Shown here: positions 27,896 through 37,830 of the stretch, in pieces
Numbering within the stretch: the stretch's first letter is position 1
Layout of the letters: each line of letters begins with the position of its first letter
From: Blastococcus saxobsidens
GTDB taxonomy: Bacteria > Actinomycetota > Actinomycetes > Mycobacteriales > Geodermatophilaceae
Reading direction: 5' to 3'
NCBI RefSeq assembly: GCF_002938435.1
Contig: NZ_POQT01000005.1
Coordinates: forward strand, 62,001 to 126,000
Length of the DNA stretch: 64,000 bases
The notes under the pieces: generated by a model
What the model saw: the letters and a program-made list of their open reading frames with translations, nothing else
Databases searched by the model: none
Told to the model about the DNA's origin: nothing
Position numbers and translations under genes: made by a program

Positions 27896-28629
27896 TGCCC
27901 GCGAGCGCACCCACGATCCTGGCCACCAGCATGGGTCTCGCCACCCGCGGGCGTGGACCGTACGACTGGGCACCGGGGCCGGTCTTCGACCTCGCCTTCT
28001 CCCTCGCCGGCGCGCCCGAGCGGCCGCGGCTGTGCTACCTGGGGACGGCGACCGGCGACGACCCCGCCCGCGTCGCGGGGATCTACGGGGCGTTCGCCGG
28101 CAGCTCGGTCCGGGTCAGCCACCTGAGCCTCTTCCCGATGCCGACGGTGCCCGACGTGCGCGCGCACCTGCTGGCGCAGGACGTGGTGTGGGTGGGCGGT
28201 GGCAGCGTCGCCAACCTGCTCGCCGTCTGGCGGGTGCACGGCCTGGACGACGTGTTCCGCGAGGCCTGGGAGGCCGGTGTCGTGCTCGCCGGGGTCTCGG
28301 CCGGATCCCTCTGCTGGCACCGCGGCGGGACCACCGACTCCTACGGCCCCGACCTGCGGCCGGTCACCGACGGCCTGGGGCTGATCCCCACGTCCAACGG
28401 GGTCCACTACGACTCCGAGCCGCAGCGCCGGCCGCTGTACCACCGGCTGGTCGCCGACGGCACGCTGCCGGCCGGGCACGCCACCGACGACGGCGCCGGC
28501 CTGGTGTACCGGGGCACCGACCTGGTCGAGGTCGTCGCCGACCGCCCGTCGGCCGCGGCCTACCGGGTCGCGCGCGGCCCGGACGGGACCGCCGTCGAGA
28601 CCCGGGTGGCGCCCCGTCGGCTGGCCTGA
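27895..28629 (+). CDS. Peptidase E (S51 family)
   Basis: A 244-residue protein with the S51 nucleophile motif GVSAGSLCW, a VVWVGGGSVANLLAVWR strand-turn, and the FLxY-like opening ILATSMGLATRGRG. The family cleaves N-terminal Asp-X dipeptides or related substrates (cyanophycinase-like fold). The ATG overlaps the stop of the FAD oxidoreductase, so the two genes are translated together; a functional link between them is not obvious. Confidence 0.85.
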   Translation: MPASAPTILATSMGLATRGRGPYDWAPGPVFDLAFSLAGAPERPRLCYLGTATGDDPARVAGIYGAFAGSSVRVSHLSLFPMPTVPDVRAHLLAQDVVWVGGGSVANLLAVWRVHGLDDVFREAWEAGVVLAGVSAGSLCWHRGGTTDSYGPDLRPVTDGLGLIPTSNGVHYDSEPQRRPLYHRLVADGTLPAGHATDDGAGLVYRGTDLVEVVADRPSAAAYRVARGPDGTAVETRVAPRRLA

Positions 28630-28735
28630 TCCCGGTGCGCCCCCCGTGCCGACGGGGTAGGGGCACCGCACGAGCGGGGAGACCCGTGCGGACCGCGACA
28701 GCGATGTCCGACCGCCGGGCGTTCTCACCCGGGCC

Positions 28736-28741
28736 TACGCT
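28736..28741 (+). promoter_or_regulatory. -10 box of the lipB leaderless promoter
   Basis: TACGCT followed by 6 nt and the lipB GTG. Confidence 0.5.
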
Positions 28742-28747
28742 GGGGCC

Positions 28748-29401
28748 GTGACGCTCGAGGTGCTCCGGCTCGGTCTGGTCGACTACGAGGAGGCGTGGGC
28801 GCGGCAGCGCGAGCTGCACGCCCGGCGGGTCGCCGGGGAGGCGCCCGACACGCTGCTGCTGCTGGAGCACCCCCCGGTCTACACGGCCGGCCGGCGCACC
28901 GAGCCGCACGAGCGCCCGTTCGACGGGACGCCCGTCATCGACGTCGACCGCGGCGGAAAGATCACCTGGCACGGTCCCGGCCAGCTGGTGGGCTACCCGA
29001 TCGTCGCGCTGCCCGACCCGGTCGACGTCGTCGCCTACGTCCGGCGGCTCGAGGGCGCGCTGATCGAGGTGTGCGCCGGTCTGGGGGTGGCGGCGGGACG
29101 CGTCGAGGGCCGCAGCGGCGTCTGGCTGCCCGAGGACCCGCCCGGCACCGGCCACCGGCCCGAGCGCAAGGTCGCCGCCATCGGGATCCGGGTGGCCCGC
29201 GGGGTGACGATGCACGGATTCGCCCTCAACTGCGACCCCGACCTGACCGCGTTCGCGAACATGATCCCGTGCGGCATCCCGGACGCCGGGGTGACCTCGC
29301 TGTCGGCCGAGCTGGGCCGCGACGTCCCGGTCGCGGAGGCGATCGATGCGGTCGAGGCGGCGATGCGCCGAGCCCTGACCGTGGCGCCCGCGCCGGCATG
29401 A
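28748..29401 (+). CDS. lipB: Octanoyl-[acyl carrier protein]-protein octanoyltransferase
   Basis: A 217-residue enzyme that moves octanoate from acyl carrier protein to lipoyl domains, the first step of lipoylation. The [38 protein letters not shown] (catalytic Lys) and [11 protein letters not shown] (catalytic-site) motifs and the Cys of MIPCGI are present. lipA lies 10.8 kb downstream; the E2 substrate (sucB) lies 5 kb upstream. GTG 28748 is supported by the leaderless box; the end overlaps the next gene (ATGA). Confidence 0.96.
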   Translation: MTLEVLRLGLVDYEEAWARQRELHARRVAGEAPDTLLLLEHPPVYTAGRRTEPHERPFDGTPVIDVDRGGKITWHGPGQLVGYPIVALPDPVDVVAYVRRLEGALIEVCAGLGVAAGRVEGRSGVWLPEDPPGTGHRPERKVAAIGIRVARGVTMHGFALNCDPDLTAFANMIPCGIPDAGVTSLSAELGRDVPVAEAIDAVEAAMRRALTVAPAPA

Positions 29402-29781
29402 CGCCGCTCCCCCGGAGCGAGTACGTCAGCCTGACCACCTTCCGGCGCACCGGCGTGCCGGTGGCCACCCCGGTGTGGGCCGCGGCCGACGGCGACACGC
29501 TGGTGGTGTGGACCCGCGCCGATTCCGGCAAGGTGAAGCGGCTCCGGCACACGACCCGGGTGACGGTCGCGCCCTGCGACGTCCGCGGCCGGGTCCAGGG
29601 GCCGGCGGTCGACGGCGAGGCCGAGTTCGTCGCACCCGCCGACCGGCCGCGGGCGCTGGCGGCCCTGCGCCGCGACTACGGGCTGACGTTCCGCCTCGGC
29701 TACGTCACCTCACGGCTGTGGCACCGGCTCGGCCGCAGCGGAGAAGAGCGTCACGAGATCATCCGCGTCCACCCCGCCTGA
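29398..29781 (+). CDS. PPOX-class F420/FMN-dependent split-barrel protein
   Basis: A 127-residue pyridoxamine-5'-phosphate-oxidase-fold protein. The [18 protein letters not shown] opening, [26 protein letters not shown] core (lysine-rich cofactor loop) and a HEIIRVHPA ending match the small F420-binding PPOX group (TIGR03666 type). Such proteins use F420H2 or FMN for redox chemistry; the substrate is unknown. ATG overlaps the lipB stop. It ends 35 bp before the convergent leuS end. Confidence 0.85.
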   Translation: MTPLPRSEYVSLTTFRRTGVPVATPVWAAADGDTLVVWTRADSGKVKRLRHTTRVTVAPCDVRGRVQGPAVDGEAEFVAPADRPRALAALRRDYGLTFRLGYVTSRLWHRLGRSGEERHEIIRVHPA

Positions 29782-29816
29782 CCCGCCCCGCCCGCGGACG
29801 GCGGGCCGGCGGGGCG

Positions 29817-32741
29817 TCACCCGAGGACGAAGTTGACCAGGCGGCCGGGGACGGCGACGACGCGTCGGATCGTGGCGCCCTCGAGGTGGCCGGCGATCTT
29901 CTCGTCGGCCCGCGCAGCCGCCTCCAGCGCGGCGGCGTCGGCGTCCGCGGGCACCGAGACCTGCGACCGGACCTTGCCGTTGACCTGGACGGCGACCTGC
30001 ACGGTGTCCTCGACCAGCCACCGCTGCTCGGCCACCGGGAAGGGCGCCCACGCCGACGACCCGTCGTGGCCCAGCCGCGACCACAGCTCCTCGGCCAGGT
30101 GCGGGGCCAACGGCCCGACCATCAGCACCAGCGGCTCGGCCACCGACCGCGGCACCGGTGTTTCGGCGCCGTAGGTCTGGGTCAGGTGGTTGGTCAGCTC
30201 GGTGATCCGCGCGATCGCGATGTTGAAGCGCAGCGTCCCGTAGCCGTCCCGGACACCGTCGATCGCCCTGTGCAGCGCGCGCAGCGTCGCCTCGGCCGGC
30301 TCGACGTCGTCGGCGGCGCGAACGGCACCGGTCTGCTCGTCGACCACCACCCGCCAGATGCGCTGCAGCAGCCGCTGCGACCCCACGACGGCCTTGGTCT
30401 CCCACGGCCGCGACTGCTCCAGCGGGCCGGTGGACATCTCGTACACCCGGAAGGTGTCGGCCCCGTAGGCGCCGATCATCTCGTCCGGCGTGACCATGTT
30501 CTTCAGGCTCTTGCCGATCTTCCCGTACTCGCGGTTGACCGGCTTGCCCTCGTGGAAGAACGTCCCGTCCTTCTCCACGACCTCGGAGGCCTGCACGTAG
30601 AACCCGCGCTCGTCCGTGTAGGCGTAGGCGGAGATGTAGCCCTGGTTGACCAGGCGGCGGAACGGCTCCTCGCTGGAGACGTGGCCCAGGTCGTGCAGCA
30701 CCTTGTGCCAGAAGCGCGCGTACAGCAGGTGCAGCACCGCGTGCTCGACGCCGCCGACGTACAGGTCCACGCCCCCGGTGTCGCCCTCGCCGCGCGGCCC
30801 CATCCAGTAGCGCTCCAGCTCCGGGTCGACCATCTGCGTGTCGTCGCCGGGGTCGAGGTAGCGCAGGTAGTACCAGCACGACCCGGCCCAGTTGGGCATC
30901 GTGTTGGTCTCCCGGCGGTACTTCCTCACGCCGTCGCCCAGGTCCAGCTCGACGGTCGTCCACTCCGAGGCCCGCGACAGCGGCGGCTCCGGCGCGGAGT
31001 CGGCGTCGTCGTCGGAGAAGGTCTTCGGTGAGTAGTCGTCGACCTCGGGCAGCAGGACCGGCAGCATCGACTGCGGCACGGCGACCGGCAGGTCGTCCTC
31101 GTCGTAGACGATCGGGAACGGCTCGCCCCAGTAGCGCTGCCGGCTGAAGAGCCAGTCGCGCAGCTTGTAGGTGGTGGTGGACTCCCCGGCGCCCCGGGCG
31201 ACCAGCCAGTCGGTGACCCGCGCGATGGCCGCGGCCTTGTCCAGGCCGTCCAGCGAGATCTCGTCGTTGGCGGAGTTGATCATCCGGCCCGGGCCGGTCC
31301 AGGCGCCGCTGTCGGGGTCGAATCCCTCGGGCCGCTCGACGGTCGGGACGATCTCCAGGCCGAACGTCTCCGCGAACTCCCAGTCCCGCTGGTCCTCGCC
31401 GGGCACGGCCATGATCGCGCCGGTGCCGTAGCCGGTCAGGACGTAGTCGGCGATGAACACCGGCAGCTCCCGGCCGTTCACCGGGTTGACCGCACTGACC
31501 CCCAGCCAGACGCCGGTCTTCTCCCGGCCGGCGTCCTGCCGGTCCAGCTCCGAGCGACGGGAGGCCTGGCGCTGGTACTCGCGCACCGCCTCCGCGGGGC
31601 TCGCGGCCCCGCCGGTCCAGCGGGGGTCGGCGCCGTCGGGCCACGCGTCGGCGGTCAGCTCGCCGACCAGCGGGTGCTCCGGGGCCAGCACCACGTACGT
31701 GGCCCCGAACAGCGTGTCCGGACGGGTGGTGAAGACCTCGATGGTCTCCCCGCTGCCTGATCCCGTGGTTTCGTCCCCATTCACCCCGAACCGGATGCGC
31801 GCACCCGTGGAGCGGCCGATCCAGTTGCGCTGCATCAGCTTCAGCGAGTCCGACCAGTCCAGCCGGTCCAGATCGCCCAGCAGCCGGTCGGCGTAGGCGG
31901 TGATCCGCATCATCCACTGCTTGAGCGGACGCCGGAACACGGGGAAGTTGCCGCGCTCGGAGCGCCCGTCGGGGGTGACCTCCTCGTTGGAGAGCACCGT
32001 GCCCAGGCCGGGACACCAGTTGACCGGCGCCTCGTTCAGGTAGGCCAGCCGGTGCGCGTCGACGACGGTCCTCCTCTCGCGCTCGTCCAACTCCGCCCAC
32101 GGACGGCCCGAGGGATTGGTCCCGGCGGCGGGCTCGCGCGTGCCGGCGTCCAGCTCGGCGATCAGCTCCTCGATCGGCCGGGCCTTGTTCGCGTCCTCGT
32201 CGAACCAGGAGCCGAAGATCTGCAGGAAGATCCACTGGGTCCACTTGTAGTAGCCCGGGTCGACCGTGGCGAAGGTGCGCCGCTGGTCGTGGTCGACACC
32301 CAGCCGGCGCAGCTGCGCGCTGATGGCGGCGATGTTGGCCTCGGTGGTGATCCGGGGGTGCTGCCCGGTCTGGACGGCGTACTGCTCCGCGGGCAGGCCG
32401 AAGGCGTCGTAGCCCATGGGGTGCAGCACGTTGTCGCCGTCCATGCGGCGGAACCGGCTGGTGACGTCGGTGCCCAGGTAGCCCAGCGGGTGGCCGACGT
32501 GCAGACCGGCGCCCGAGGGGTACGGGAACATGTCCATCGCGAAGAACTTCGGCCGGTCGGCGACCCGGTCGAAGCCTTCGCTCAGCCGGCCCGTGGGGTT
32601 GGGCGTGTGGAAGGTGCCCTCGGCCTCCCACCGGTCCTGCCAGCTCAGCTCGATCTGCTGCGCCAGTGCCGGGGTGTACCGGTGGGGCGGCACGTCACCG
32701 GGCACCTGCTCGACGTTCGGCTGGTCGGCGGTCTGGCTCAT
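29817..32741 (-). CDS. leuS: Leucyl-tRNA synthetase
   Basis: A 974-residue class I synthetase that charges tRNA-Leu. The HIGH motif appears as HVGH ([16 protein letters not shown]), the KMSKS loop as KIGKSLKN, and the long editing (CP1) domain includes [19 protein letters not shown] afterwards. Length matches the family with an acidic N-terminal extension. GGGAGC precedes the ATG. Upstream lies a Leu-rich leader peptide and an intrinsic terminator (32793-32893) that probably adjust expression to leucyl-tRNA supply. Confidence 0.97.
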   Translation of the reverse strand: MSQTADQPNVEQVPGDVPPHRYTPALAQQIELSWQDRWEAEGTFHTPNPTGRLSEGFDRVADRPKFFAMDMFPYPSGAGLHVGHPLGYLGTDVTSRFRRMDGDNVLHPMGYDAFGLPAEQYAVQTGQHPRITTEANIAAISAQLRRLGVDHDQRRTFATVDPGYYKWTQWIFLQIFGSWFDEDANKARPIEELIAELDAGTREPAAGTNPSGRPWAELDERERRTVVDAHRLAYLNEAPVNWCPGLGTVLSNEEVTPDGRSERGNFPVFRRPLKQWMMRITAYADRLLGDLDRLDWSDSLKLMQRNWIGRSTGARIRFGVNGDETTGSGSGETIEVFTTRPDTLFGATYVVLAPEHPLVGELTADAWPDGADPRWTGGAASPAEAVREYQRQASRRSELDRQDAGREKTGVWLGVSAVNPVNGRELPVFIADYVLTGYGTGAIMAVPGEDQRDWEFAETFGLEIVPTVERPEGFDPDSGAWTGPGRMINSANDEISLDGLDKAAAIARVTDWLVARGAGESTTTYKLRDWLFSRQRYWGEPFPIVYDEDDLPVAVPQSMLPVLLPEVDDYSPKTFSDDDADSAPEPPLSRASEWTTVELDLGDGVRKYRRETNTMPNWAGSCWYYLRYLDPGDDTQMVDPELERYWMGPRGEGDTGGVDLYVGGVEHAVLHLLYARFWHKVLHDLGHVSSEEPFRRLVNQGYISAYAYTDERGFYVQASEVVEKDGTFFHEGKPVNREYGKIGKSLKNMVTPDEMIGAYGADTFRVYEMSTGPLEQSRPWETKAVVGSQRLLQRIWRVVVDEQTGAVRAADDVEPAEATLRALHRAIDGVRDGYGTLRFNIAIARITELTNHLTQTYGAETPVPRSVAEPLVLMVGPLAPHLAEELWSRLGHDGSSAWAPFPVAEQRWLVEDTVQVAVQVNGKVRSQVSVPADADAAALEAAARADEKIAGHLEGATIRRVVAVPGRLVNFVLG

Positions 32742-32792
32742 CGCTGGTGCTCCCGGGTTCCAACTGGCGGCGCGGTACCGGCGGCGGACATC

Positions 32793-32817
32793 AAAAAACC
32801 CCTCACGCAGGAGGGGT
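32793..32817 (-). terminator. Attenuator terminator ahead of leuS
   Basis: On the minus strand a CCCCTC/GAGGGG hairpin with a 6-nt loop (plus 32799-32816) is followed by six T residues. A T-tract like this is rare in such GC-rich DNA. It sits between the leader peptide and leuS, 52 nt before the leuS ATG. Confidence 0.8.
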
Positions 32818-32856
32818 CGGCCGTGCTGTCTGGACGTTCTCGCCTCAGCACGGCCG
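32818..32856 (-). promoter_or_regulatory. Long inverted repeat in the leuS leader
   Basis: Perfect 11-bp arms CGGCCGTGCTG (32818-32828 on the plus strand) and CAGCACGGCCG (32846-32856). The upstream arm overlaps the stop codon region of the leader peptide, and the downstream arm abuts the terminator stem, so ribosome position could control which RNA folds form. Confidence 0.6.
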
Positions 32857-32880
32857 GCGAAGCAGCAGCCGCCCGGTCAC
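32845..32880 (-). CDS. Leucine-rich leader peptide of leuS
   Basis: An 11-residue frame, [11 protein letters not shown], from GTG 32880 to TGA 32845-32847. It contains three consecutive Leu codons (CTG CTG CTT) and lies just upstream of an inverted repeat and an intrinsic terminator, the layout of ribosome-mediated attenuation. A TAGGCT box lies 7 nt before the GTG, so the transcript would start at the leader peptide itself. How the upstream hairpin would block the terminator stem is not evident from simple base overlap. Confidence 0.65.
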   Translation of the reverse strand: MTGRLLLRRPC

Positions 32881-32887
32881 GATCGGC

Positions 32888-32893
32888 AGCCTA
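32888..32893 (-). promoter_or_regulatory. -10 box of the leuS leader promoter
   Basis: TAGGCT on the minus strand with 7 nt to the leader-peptide GTG at 32880. Confidence 0.55.
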
Positions 32894-33027
32894 CCGCCTG
32901 CCCGCACGGCCGCGACCGGCCGTGGCGGAACCGCCCAGGCCCTGCAGTGGAAGGGGGTCTCCTCCCATGGGGCGAGGCCGGACCCGTTCACCTCGACAGG
33001 AGACCTCTCCGCGCCGATCACCGCACC

Positions 33028-35376
33028 GTGGACCGATCCGAGGCGACCGCCGGCGGTGGCCGCGTGCCCGTGACCGGCGGGCTGCTGCTCGCCTGCCTGG
33101 GCGCGCTGGCCGCCTACGCGCTGGGCGAGGTCTGGCGTCCGTCCGGCAACGCCGTCGCGATGATCTACGACCTCGTGGCCTACGACGCCGTCTACCTGAT
33201 CGGCGCGGCCCTCTGCCGGCGGACCGCGGTGCACCGCACGGACGACCGGCTGGTGTGGAACGCGCTGGCGGTCGCGCTCGCCGCCGTGGCGCTGAGCACC
33301 ACCCTCTACGCGGTCGCGCTCGCACCTGCCGCCGCGTACCTGCCGTCCTGGCTGCTCGTCGCGCTCTGGGCACCCGTCTACCCGGCGCTGGGGGTGGCGC
33401 TGGTCGGCGTGGTGCGGTCCCGGGTCGGCACACCGCACATGAGCATGTGGTTCGACGCGCTGACCGGCGCGTGCGGGGCGGTCATCTTCGCCGTCACGCT
33501 GCTGCCCGCGCTGGTGTCGGGTCCCGCCGACGGCCGGCTCGCGGTGGTGCAGCTCTACCCGGTCGCCGACACCCTGCTCCTGGCCGCCGTCTCCGCCGTG
33601 TGCGCCGTGATGGGCTTCCGCCGGGACTGGCCGCTGGTCCTGATCATCGCCGGACTGCTCTGCACCCTCGGTGCGGACGCCCTCCTCCTGTCCCGCGTCG
33701 TGGACGGAGAGGTGGCCGTCGACAGCCAGATGAAGCTCGCCTGGCTGGCCGGAGCGGCGTTCACCGCGCTGGCCGCCCACGTCGCCGGCCGGACCCCGGG
33801 CATCGTGCCCGCCGACGCCGACCCGGTGGCGCGCCTGAGCTGGCGGGTGGCGTTCCTACCCCTGGGTGCGAGCGTGATGAGCGTCGTCGTGCTGGTGTCC
33901 ACGTGGGGTTCGGCCGGCCTGGGCGTCGCCGGCTGGGCCGCCGTCACCTGCCTGCTCGCCACGCTGGCGCGGACGGCCATGTCCGTGCAGGAGCTGCGTG
34001 GGCTGCACGACATCCGGGAGCAGGCACGCACCGACGAGCTGACCGACCTGCCGAACCGGCGGGCGCTGCTCGAGCGGACCCGGGCGGCCCTCGAGGCCGC
34101 GGACGCGGGCCGGCCCGTGGCCCTGCTGCTGCTCGACCTCGACGGGTTCAAGGAGGTCAACGACAGCCTGGGGCATGCCGCCGGTGACGACCTGCTGCGG
34201 ATGATCGGACCACGGCTGTGGCCCGAGCTCGGCGGCGACGACCTGCTCGCGCGCCTGGGCGGCGACGAATTCGCCGTCCTGCTGCCCGGCACCGGTCTGG
34301 ACGACGCGATCGCCCGGGCCGACCGCGTGCGCGCCCTCGTCCTGGAACCGTTCGTCGTCCACGGCGTCCGCCTGCACGTCGGGGTCAGCGTCGGCATCGC
34401 CACCGGTCCGGTCCCGGCCGCGACCGTGACCGAGCTGCTGCGGTGCGCCGACGTCGCGATGTACGAGGCGAAGAACTCCCGGGACGGGGTGCGGTCCTAC
34501 GTGCCCGACGCCCGGGCCGGGGGCGGCGACAGGCTCCGGACCATGGAGGACCTCCGGACGGCGCTCGACGAGGGCCAGCTGCTGGTGCACCTGCAGCCGC
34601 AAGTGGCGCTCCACGGTCGCGCGGTCGTCGGCGTGGAGGCGCTCGTGCGCTGGCAGCACCCGGAGCGCGGGCTGCTCTCCCCCGCCGTCGTCCTGCCGGC
34701 GGCCGAGCAGGCCGGTCTGATGCGACCCCTGACCGGCGTCGTGCTCGGGCTCGCGCTCGAGGCCGCCGCCCAGTGGTGGCCGGAGCGGGCGGTGCCGGTC
34801 TCGGTGAACCTCTCCGCGGCCAGCGTCACGGACCTGGAGCTGCCGGCCACCGTCATCCGTCACCTCCAGGAGCACGGCCTCCCCCCGGAGGCGCTCACCC
34901 TGGAGCTGGTCGAGGACACCCTCATGGCCGACCCGGACCGCGGCCGCACCGTGCTGGGCGAACTGCGGCGACTGGGCATCCGGACCTCGATCGACGACTA
35001 CGGGACGGGCTACAGCTCGCTGGCCTACCTGCGGCACCTGCCCGCCGACGAGCTGAAGCTCGACCGGAGCCTCACCCACGACGTGGGCCGCGATGACAGG
35101 GCGACGGCGATCGTGCGGCACACCGTGGGGCTCGCACACGACCTCGGCCTGAGCCTGGTGGCCGAGGGGGTGGAGGACGAGGAGACCGCTGCCGCGCTCG
35201 CGGCCCTCGGCTGCGACATCGCACAGGGCTGGGCCATCGCCCGGCCGATGCCCGTCGTGGACTTCCTCGGCTGGCTGGCCGACCGCCCGGCCGCACCCTC
35301 CCGCACACCGGCCGTCCCGGCCCCGCGGCGGCCCGCCACGTGCCGGCCGGCGAACTCCCCCTCGACCGCACCCTGA
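33028..35376 (+). CDS. Membrane GGDEF-EAL protein, first of a tandem pair
   Basis: A 782-residue protein (from GTG 33028) with about eight to nine hydrophobic helices in the first 310 residues, then a GGDEF domain with intact GGDEF (411-415) and LDLDGFKEVNDSLGH, and an EAL domain with EALVRW (E537), SVNLSA and DDYGTGYSSLAYL. It could make and break c-di-GMP. The start is uncertain: GTG 33064 or 33070 are alternatives, and no clear ribosome site was found. The next gene is a paralogue sharing long near-identical stretches. Confidence 0.85.
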   Translation: MDRSEATAGGGRVPVTGGLLLACLGALAAYALGEVWRPSGNAVAMIYDLVAYDAVYLIGAALCRRTAVHRTDDRLVWNALAVALAAVALSTTLYAVALAPAAAYLPSWLLVALWAPVYPALGVALVGVVRSRVGTPHMSMWFDALTGACGAVIFAVTLLPALVSGPADGRLAVVQLYPVADTLLLAAVSAVCAVMGFRRDWPLVLIIAGLLCTLGADALLLSRVVDGEVAVDSQMKLAWLAGAAFTALAAHVAGRTPGIVPADADPVARLSWRVAFLPLGASVMSVVVLVSTWGSAGLGVAGWAAVTCLLATLARTAMSVQELRGLHDIREQARTDELTDLPNRRALLERTRAALEAADAGRPVALLLLDLDGFKEVNDSLGHAAGDDLLRMIGPRLWPELGGDDLLARLGGDEFAVLLPGTGLDDAIARADRVRALVLEPFVVHGVRLHVGVSVGIATGPVPAATVTELLRCADVAMYEAKNSRDGVRSYVPDARAGGGDRLRTMEDLRTALDEGQLLVHLQPQVALHGRAVVGVEALVRWQHPERGLLSPAVVLPAAEQAGLMRPLTGVVLGLALEAAAQWWPERAVPVSVNLSAASVTDLELPATVIRHLQEHGLPPEALTLELVEDTLMADPDRGRTVLGELRRLGIRTSIDDYGTGYSSLAYLRHLPADELKLDRSLTHDVGRDDRATAIVRHTVGLAHDLGLSLVAEGVEDEETAAALAALGCDIAQGWAIARPMPVVDFLGWLADRPAAPSRTPAVPAPRRPATCRPANSPSTAP

Positions 35377-35504
35377 CCGTCGTCGTCGCGGACACGGGCT
35401 CCGGGCCGTCGTCGCGCACGGCGCAGCACTCGCGGGTCACCCGTAGGGGTGGGCGGGCCGGCACGCGCATCCTGCACGTCCGGCCCCGTGCCGAGGTAGA
35501 TCGT

Positions 35505-37793
35505 GTGCTACTGATCTCCGGGGTATCGGAACGGCTGACCGCGTCGCGACTCGCGCTGACCGCCACCGTCGTCTCCCTCGCCCTGTTCGCGACCGGTGTC
35601 GGGCCGCGGCCCGCCGGCGAGCTCTGGGCGGCGTTCTACGACCTCGGTCTCTACAACGCCGTCTACGCCGGCGCGGCGGTCGTGTGCCTCCTGGCCGCGC
35701 GACGCCCCGGGCCGGACCGCCTGGCCTGGGCGGCCCTCGCCACCGCGATCGTGCTGGGCATCGTCGGGAACCTCGTCTACTCGCTGGCGATCGCGCCGAT
35801 GGAGGAGGAGCCCTTCCCGTCGGTCGCCGACCTCTTCTACCTCGGGTACTACCTGCCCCTCTACGTCGCCCTGGTGGCCCTGATCCGCACCCGGGTGTCC
35901 CGATTCCACGCGAGCATGTGGCTGGACGGGGTCGTCGGAGCCCTCGGGGCCGGCGCGGTGTCGGTCGCCGTCATGCTGGGCCCGGCGCTCGAGCTGACCG
36001 AGGGTGACCTGGCGGCGGTCGTCACCAGCCTGGCCTACCCGATCGTCGACGTCGTCCTGCTGGCGCTGCTGGTGGCCGTCGGTGCCATCCTGGGCGTCCG
36101 TCGGGACCGCACCCTGCTCCTGCTGGCTGGTGCCATCCTGGCGAACCTGGCCGGCGACATCGTCTTCCTCGACCTGGCCACGCAGGGCATCTACCTCGAG
36201 GGTGGGCCCCTCGACCTCACCTGGCTGACCGCCGTCACCCTGATGGCCGTCGCCGCCCACACCGGCGAGCGGCTCGGGCGGGAGACGGCCGCCCCGACCG
36301 CCCGGGTCGGCTGGCGGGTGCTCGCCGTCCCGCTGGCCTGCAACGTGGCCAGCCTCGTCGTGCTCGGGTTCGACGCCGGCACCCGTTTCAACCCGGCCGC
36401 CGCCTGGCTGGCCGTCGGGTGCGTGCTGGCCGCCCTCGCCCGCGTGGCGATCACCTTCCGGGAGGTCCGCGCGTTCAACGAGGTCCGCGAACAGGCCCGC
36501 ACCGACGAGCTGACCGGCCTGCCCAACCGCCGGTCGCTGTTCGAGCAGGCAACCTCCGCCCTCTCAACCGCCTCGGCCGGCCGGCCGGCGGCGCTGCTGC
36601 TGCTGGACCTCGACGGCTTCAAGGAGGTCAACGACAGCCTCGGCCACCACGCCGGCGACCACCTGCTGCGGCAGATCGGGCCCCGCTTGCTGCCGGCCCT
36701 GCGCGGTGGCGACCTGCTGGCCCGGCTCGGCGGCGACGAGTTCGCCGTCCTGCTGCCGGACGCCTCCCTCGACGAGGCCGAGGCGCTCGCCGGGCGGCTC
36801 CGCGAGCTGATCCTGCGACCGGTCACGGTGGAGGGCATCCGGCTGCACGTCGGCGTCAGCATCGGCGTCGCCAGTGCCCCCGTGCCCGCGGCCACGGTGG
36901 AGGAGCTCCTGCGCTGCGCGGACATCGCCATGTACGCGGCGAAGTCCAGCCGCTCGGGCGTCCAGGTCTACGTGCCCGATCCGCGCGGTGGCACCGGGGA
37001 CCGGCTGCGGACGATGGAGGACCTGCGCACCGCACTCGAGCGGGACGACCAGATCGAGGTGCACCTGCAGCCCCAGGTCGACCTGCGGGACGGAGCCGTC
37101 GTCGGTGCCGAGGCCCTGGTCCGCTGGCGGCACCCGGTCCGCGGTCTGCTGTCCCCCGCCGAACTGCTGCCGGCCGCCGAGCAGGCCGGTCTGCTGCGGC
37201 CGCTGGCCGACGCCGTCCTCGACCTGGCCCTGACCGCCGCGGCCGGCTGGTGGCCCGAGCGGGAGGTGCCCGTGTCGGTGAACCTGTCGGCCGCCGACGT
37301 CACCGACCTCGACCTCCCGGGGAAGGTCGCGCAGGCGCTCGTCCGCCACGGCCTGCCCGCTCGCGCGCTCACCCTCGAGCTGGTCGAGGACACCCTCATG
37401 AACGACCCCGAGCGCGGCCGCCGGGTGCTCGGCGAGCTGCGCCGGCTGGGCGTCCGCACGTCCATCGACGACTACGGGACCGGCTACAGCTCGCTGGCCT
37501 ACCTGCGGCACCTGCCCGCCGACGAGCTGAAGCTCGACCGCAGCCTCACCCACGACCTCGGCACCGACCGGCGGGCCGGCGCGATCATCCGCCACACGGT
37601 GGCGCTCGCCCACGACCTCGGCATCTCCGTGGTCGCCGAAGGGGTCGAGGACGGGGACACCGCGACGGCGCTCACCGACCTCGGTTGCGACGTCGCACAG
37701 GGCTTCGCCATCGCCCGCCCGATGCCGGTCGGGGACTTCCGCACCTGGCTGTCGGCCCCCCACGGCTGCGTCGTGGACCGCGCCGGCAGCTGA
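35505..37793 (+). CDS. Membrane GGDEF-EAL protein, second of a tandem pair
   Basis: About 762 residues from GTG 35505 (an earlier GTG at 35340 would overlap the previous gene and add 55 low-complexity residues). The N-terminal half has eight or more membrane helices; GGDEF is intact at 409-413 and EAL begins at E536 (EALVRWRHP). The catalytic domains are nearly the same as in the preceding gene, including a long almost identical stretch around DDYGTGYSSLAYLRHLPADE, whereas the sensory membrane halves differ. This indicates duplication with divergence of input, or gene conversion of output. Confidence 0.87.
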   Translation: MLLISGVSERLTASRLALTATVVSLALFATGVGPRPAGELWAAFYDLGLYNAVYAGAAVVCLLAARRPGPDRLAWAALATAIVLGIVGNLVYSLAIAPMEEEPFPSVADLFYLGYYLPLYVALVALIRTRVSRFHASMWLDGVVGALGAGAVSVAVMLGPALELTEGDLAAVVTSLAYPIVDVVLLALLVAVGAILGVRRDRTLLLLAGAILANLAGDIVFLDLATQGIYLEGGPLDLTWLTAVTLMAVAAHTGERLGRETAAPTARVGWRVLAVPLACNVASLVVLGFDAGTRFNPAAAWLAVGCVLAALARVAITFREVRAFNEVREQARTDELTGLPNRRSLFEQATSALSTASAGRPAALLLLDLDGFKEVNDSLGHHAGDHLLRQIGPRLLPALRGGDLLARLGGDEFAVLLPDASLDEAEALAGRLRELILRPVTVEGIRLHVGVSIGVASAPVPAATVEELLRCADIAMYAAKSSRSGVQVYVPDPRGGTGDRLRTMEDLRTALERDDQIEVHLQPQVDLRDGAVVGAEALVRWRHPVRGLLSPAELLPAAEQAGLLRPLADAVLDLALTAAAGWWPEREVPVSVNLSAADVTDLDLPGKVAQALVRHGLPARALTLELVEDTLMNDPERGRRVLGELRRLGVRTSIDDYGTGYSSLAYLRHLPADELKLDRSLTHDLGTDRRAGAIIRHTVALAHDLGISVVAEGVEDGDTATALTDLGCDVAQGFAIARPMPVGDFRTWLSAPHGCVVDRAGS

Positions 37794-37830
37794 CCGCCGC
37801 GGGACGGGCGGCCCGCGCGTGCGGGCGCCG

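Noticed and set aside
32760-32790. GGTACCGCG-like stretch upstream of leuS suggesting a T-box
   Set aside because: It lies after the intrinsic terminator rather than in an antiterminator, and no stem I or specifier loop was found; the leader-peptide reading fits better.
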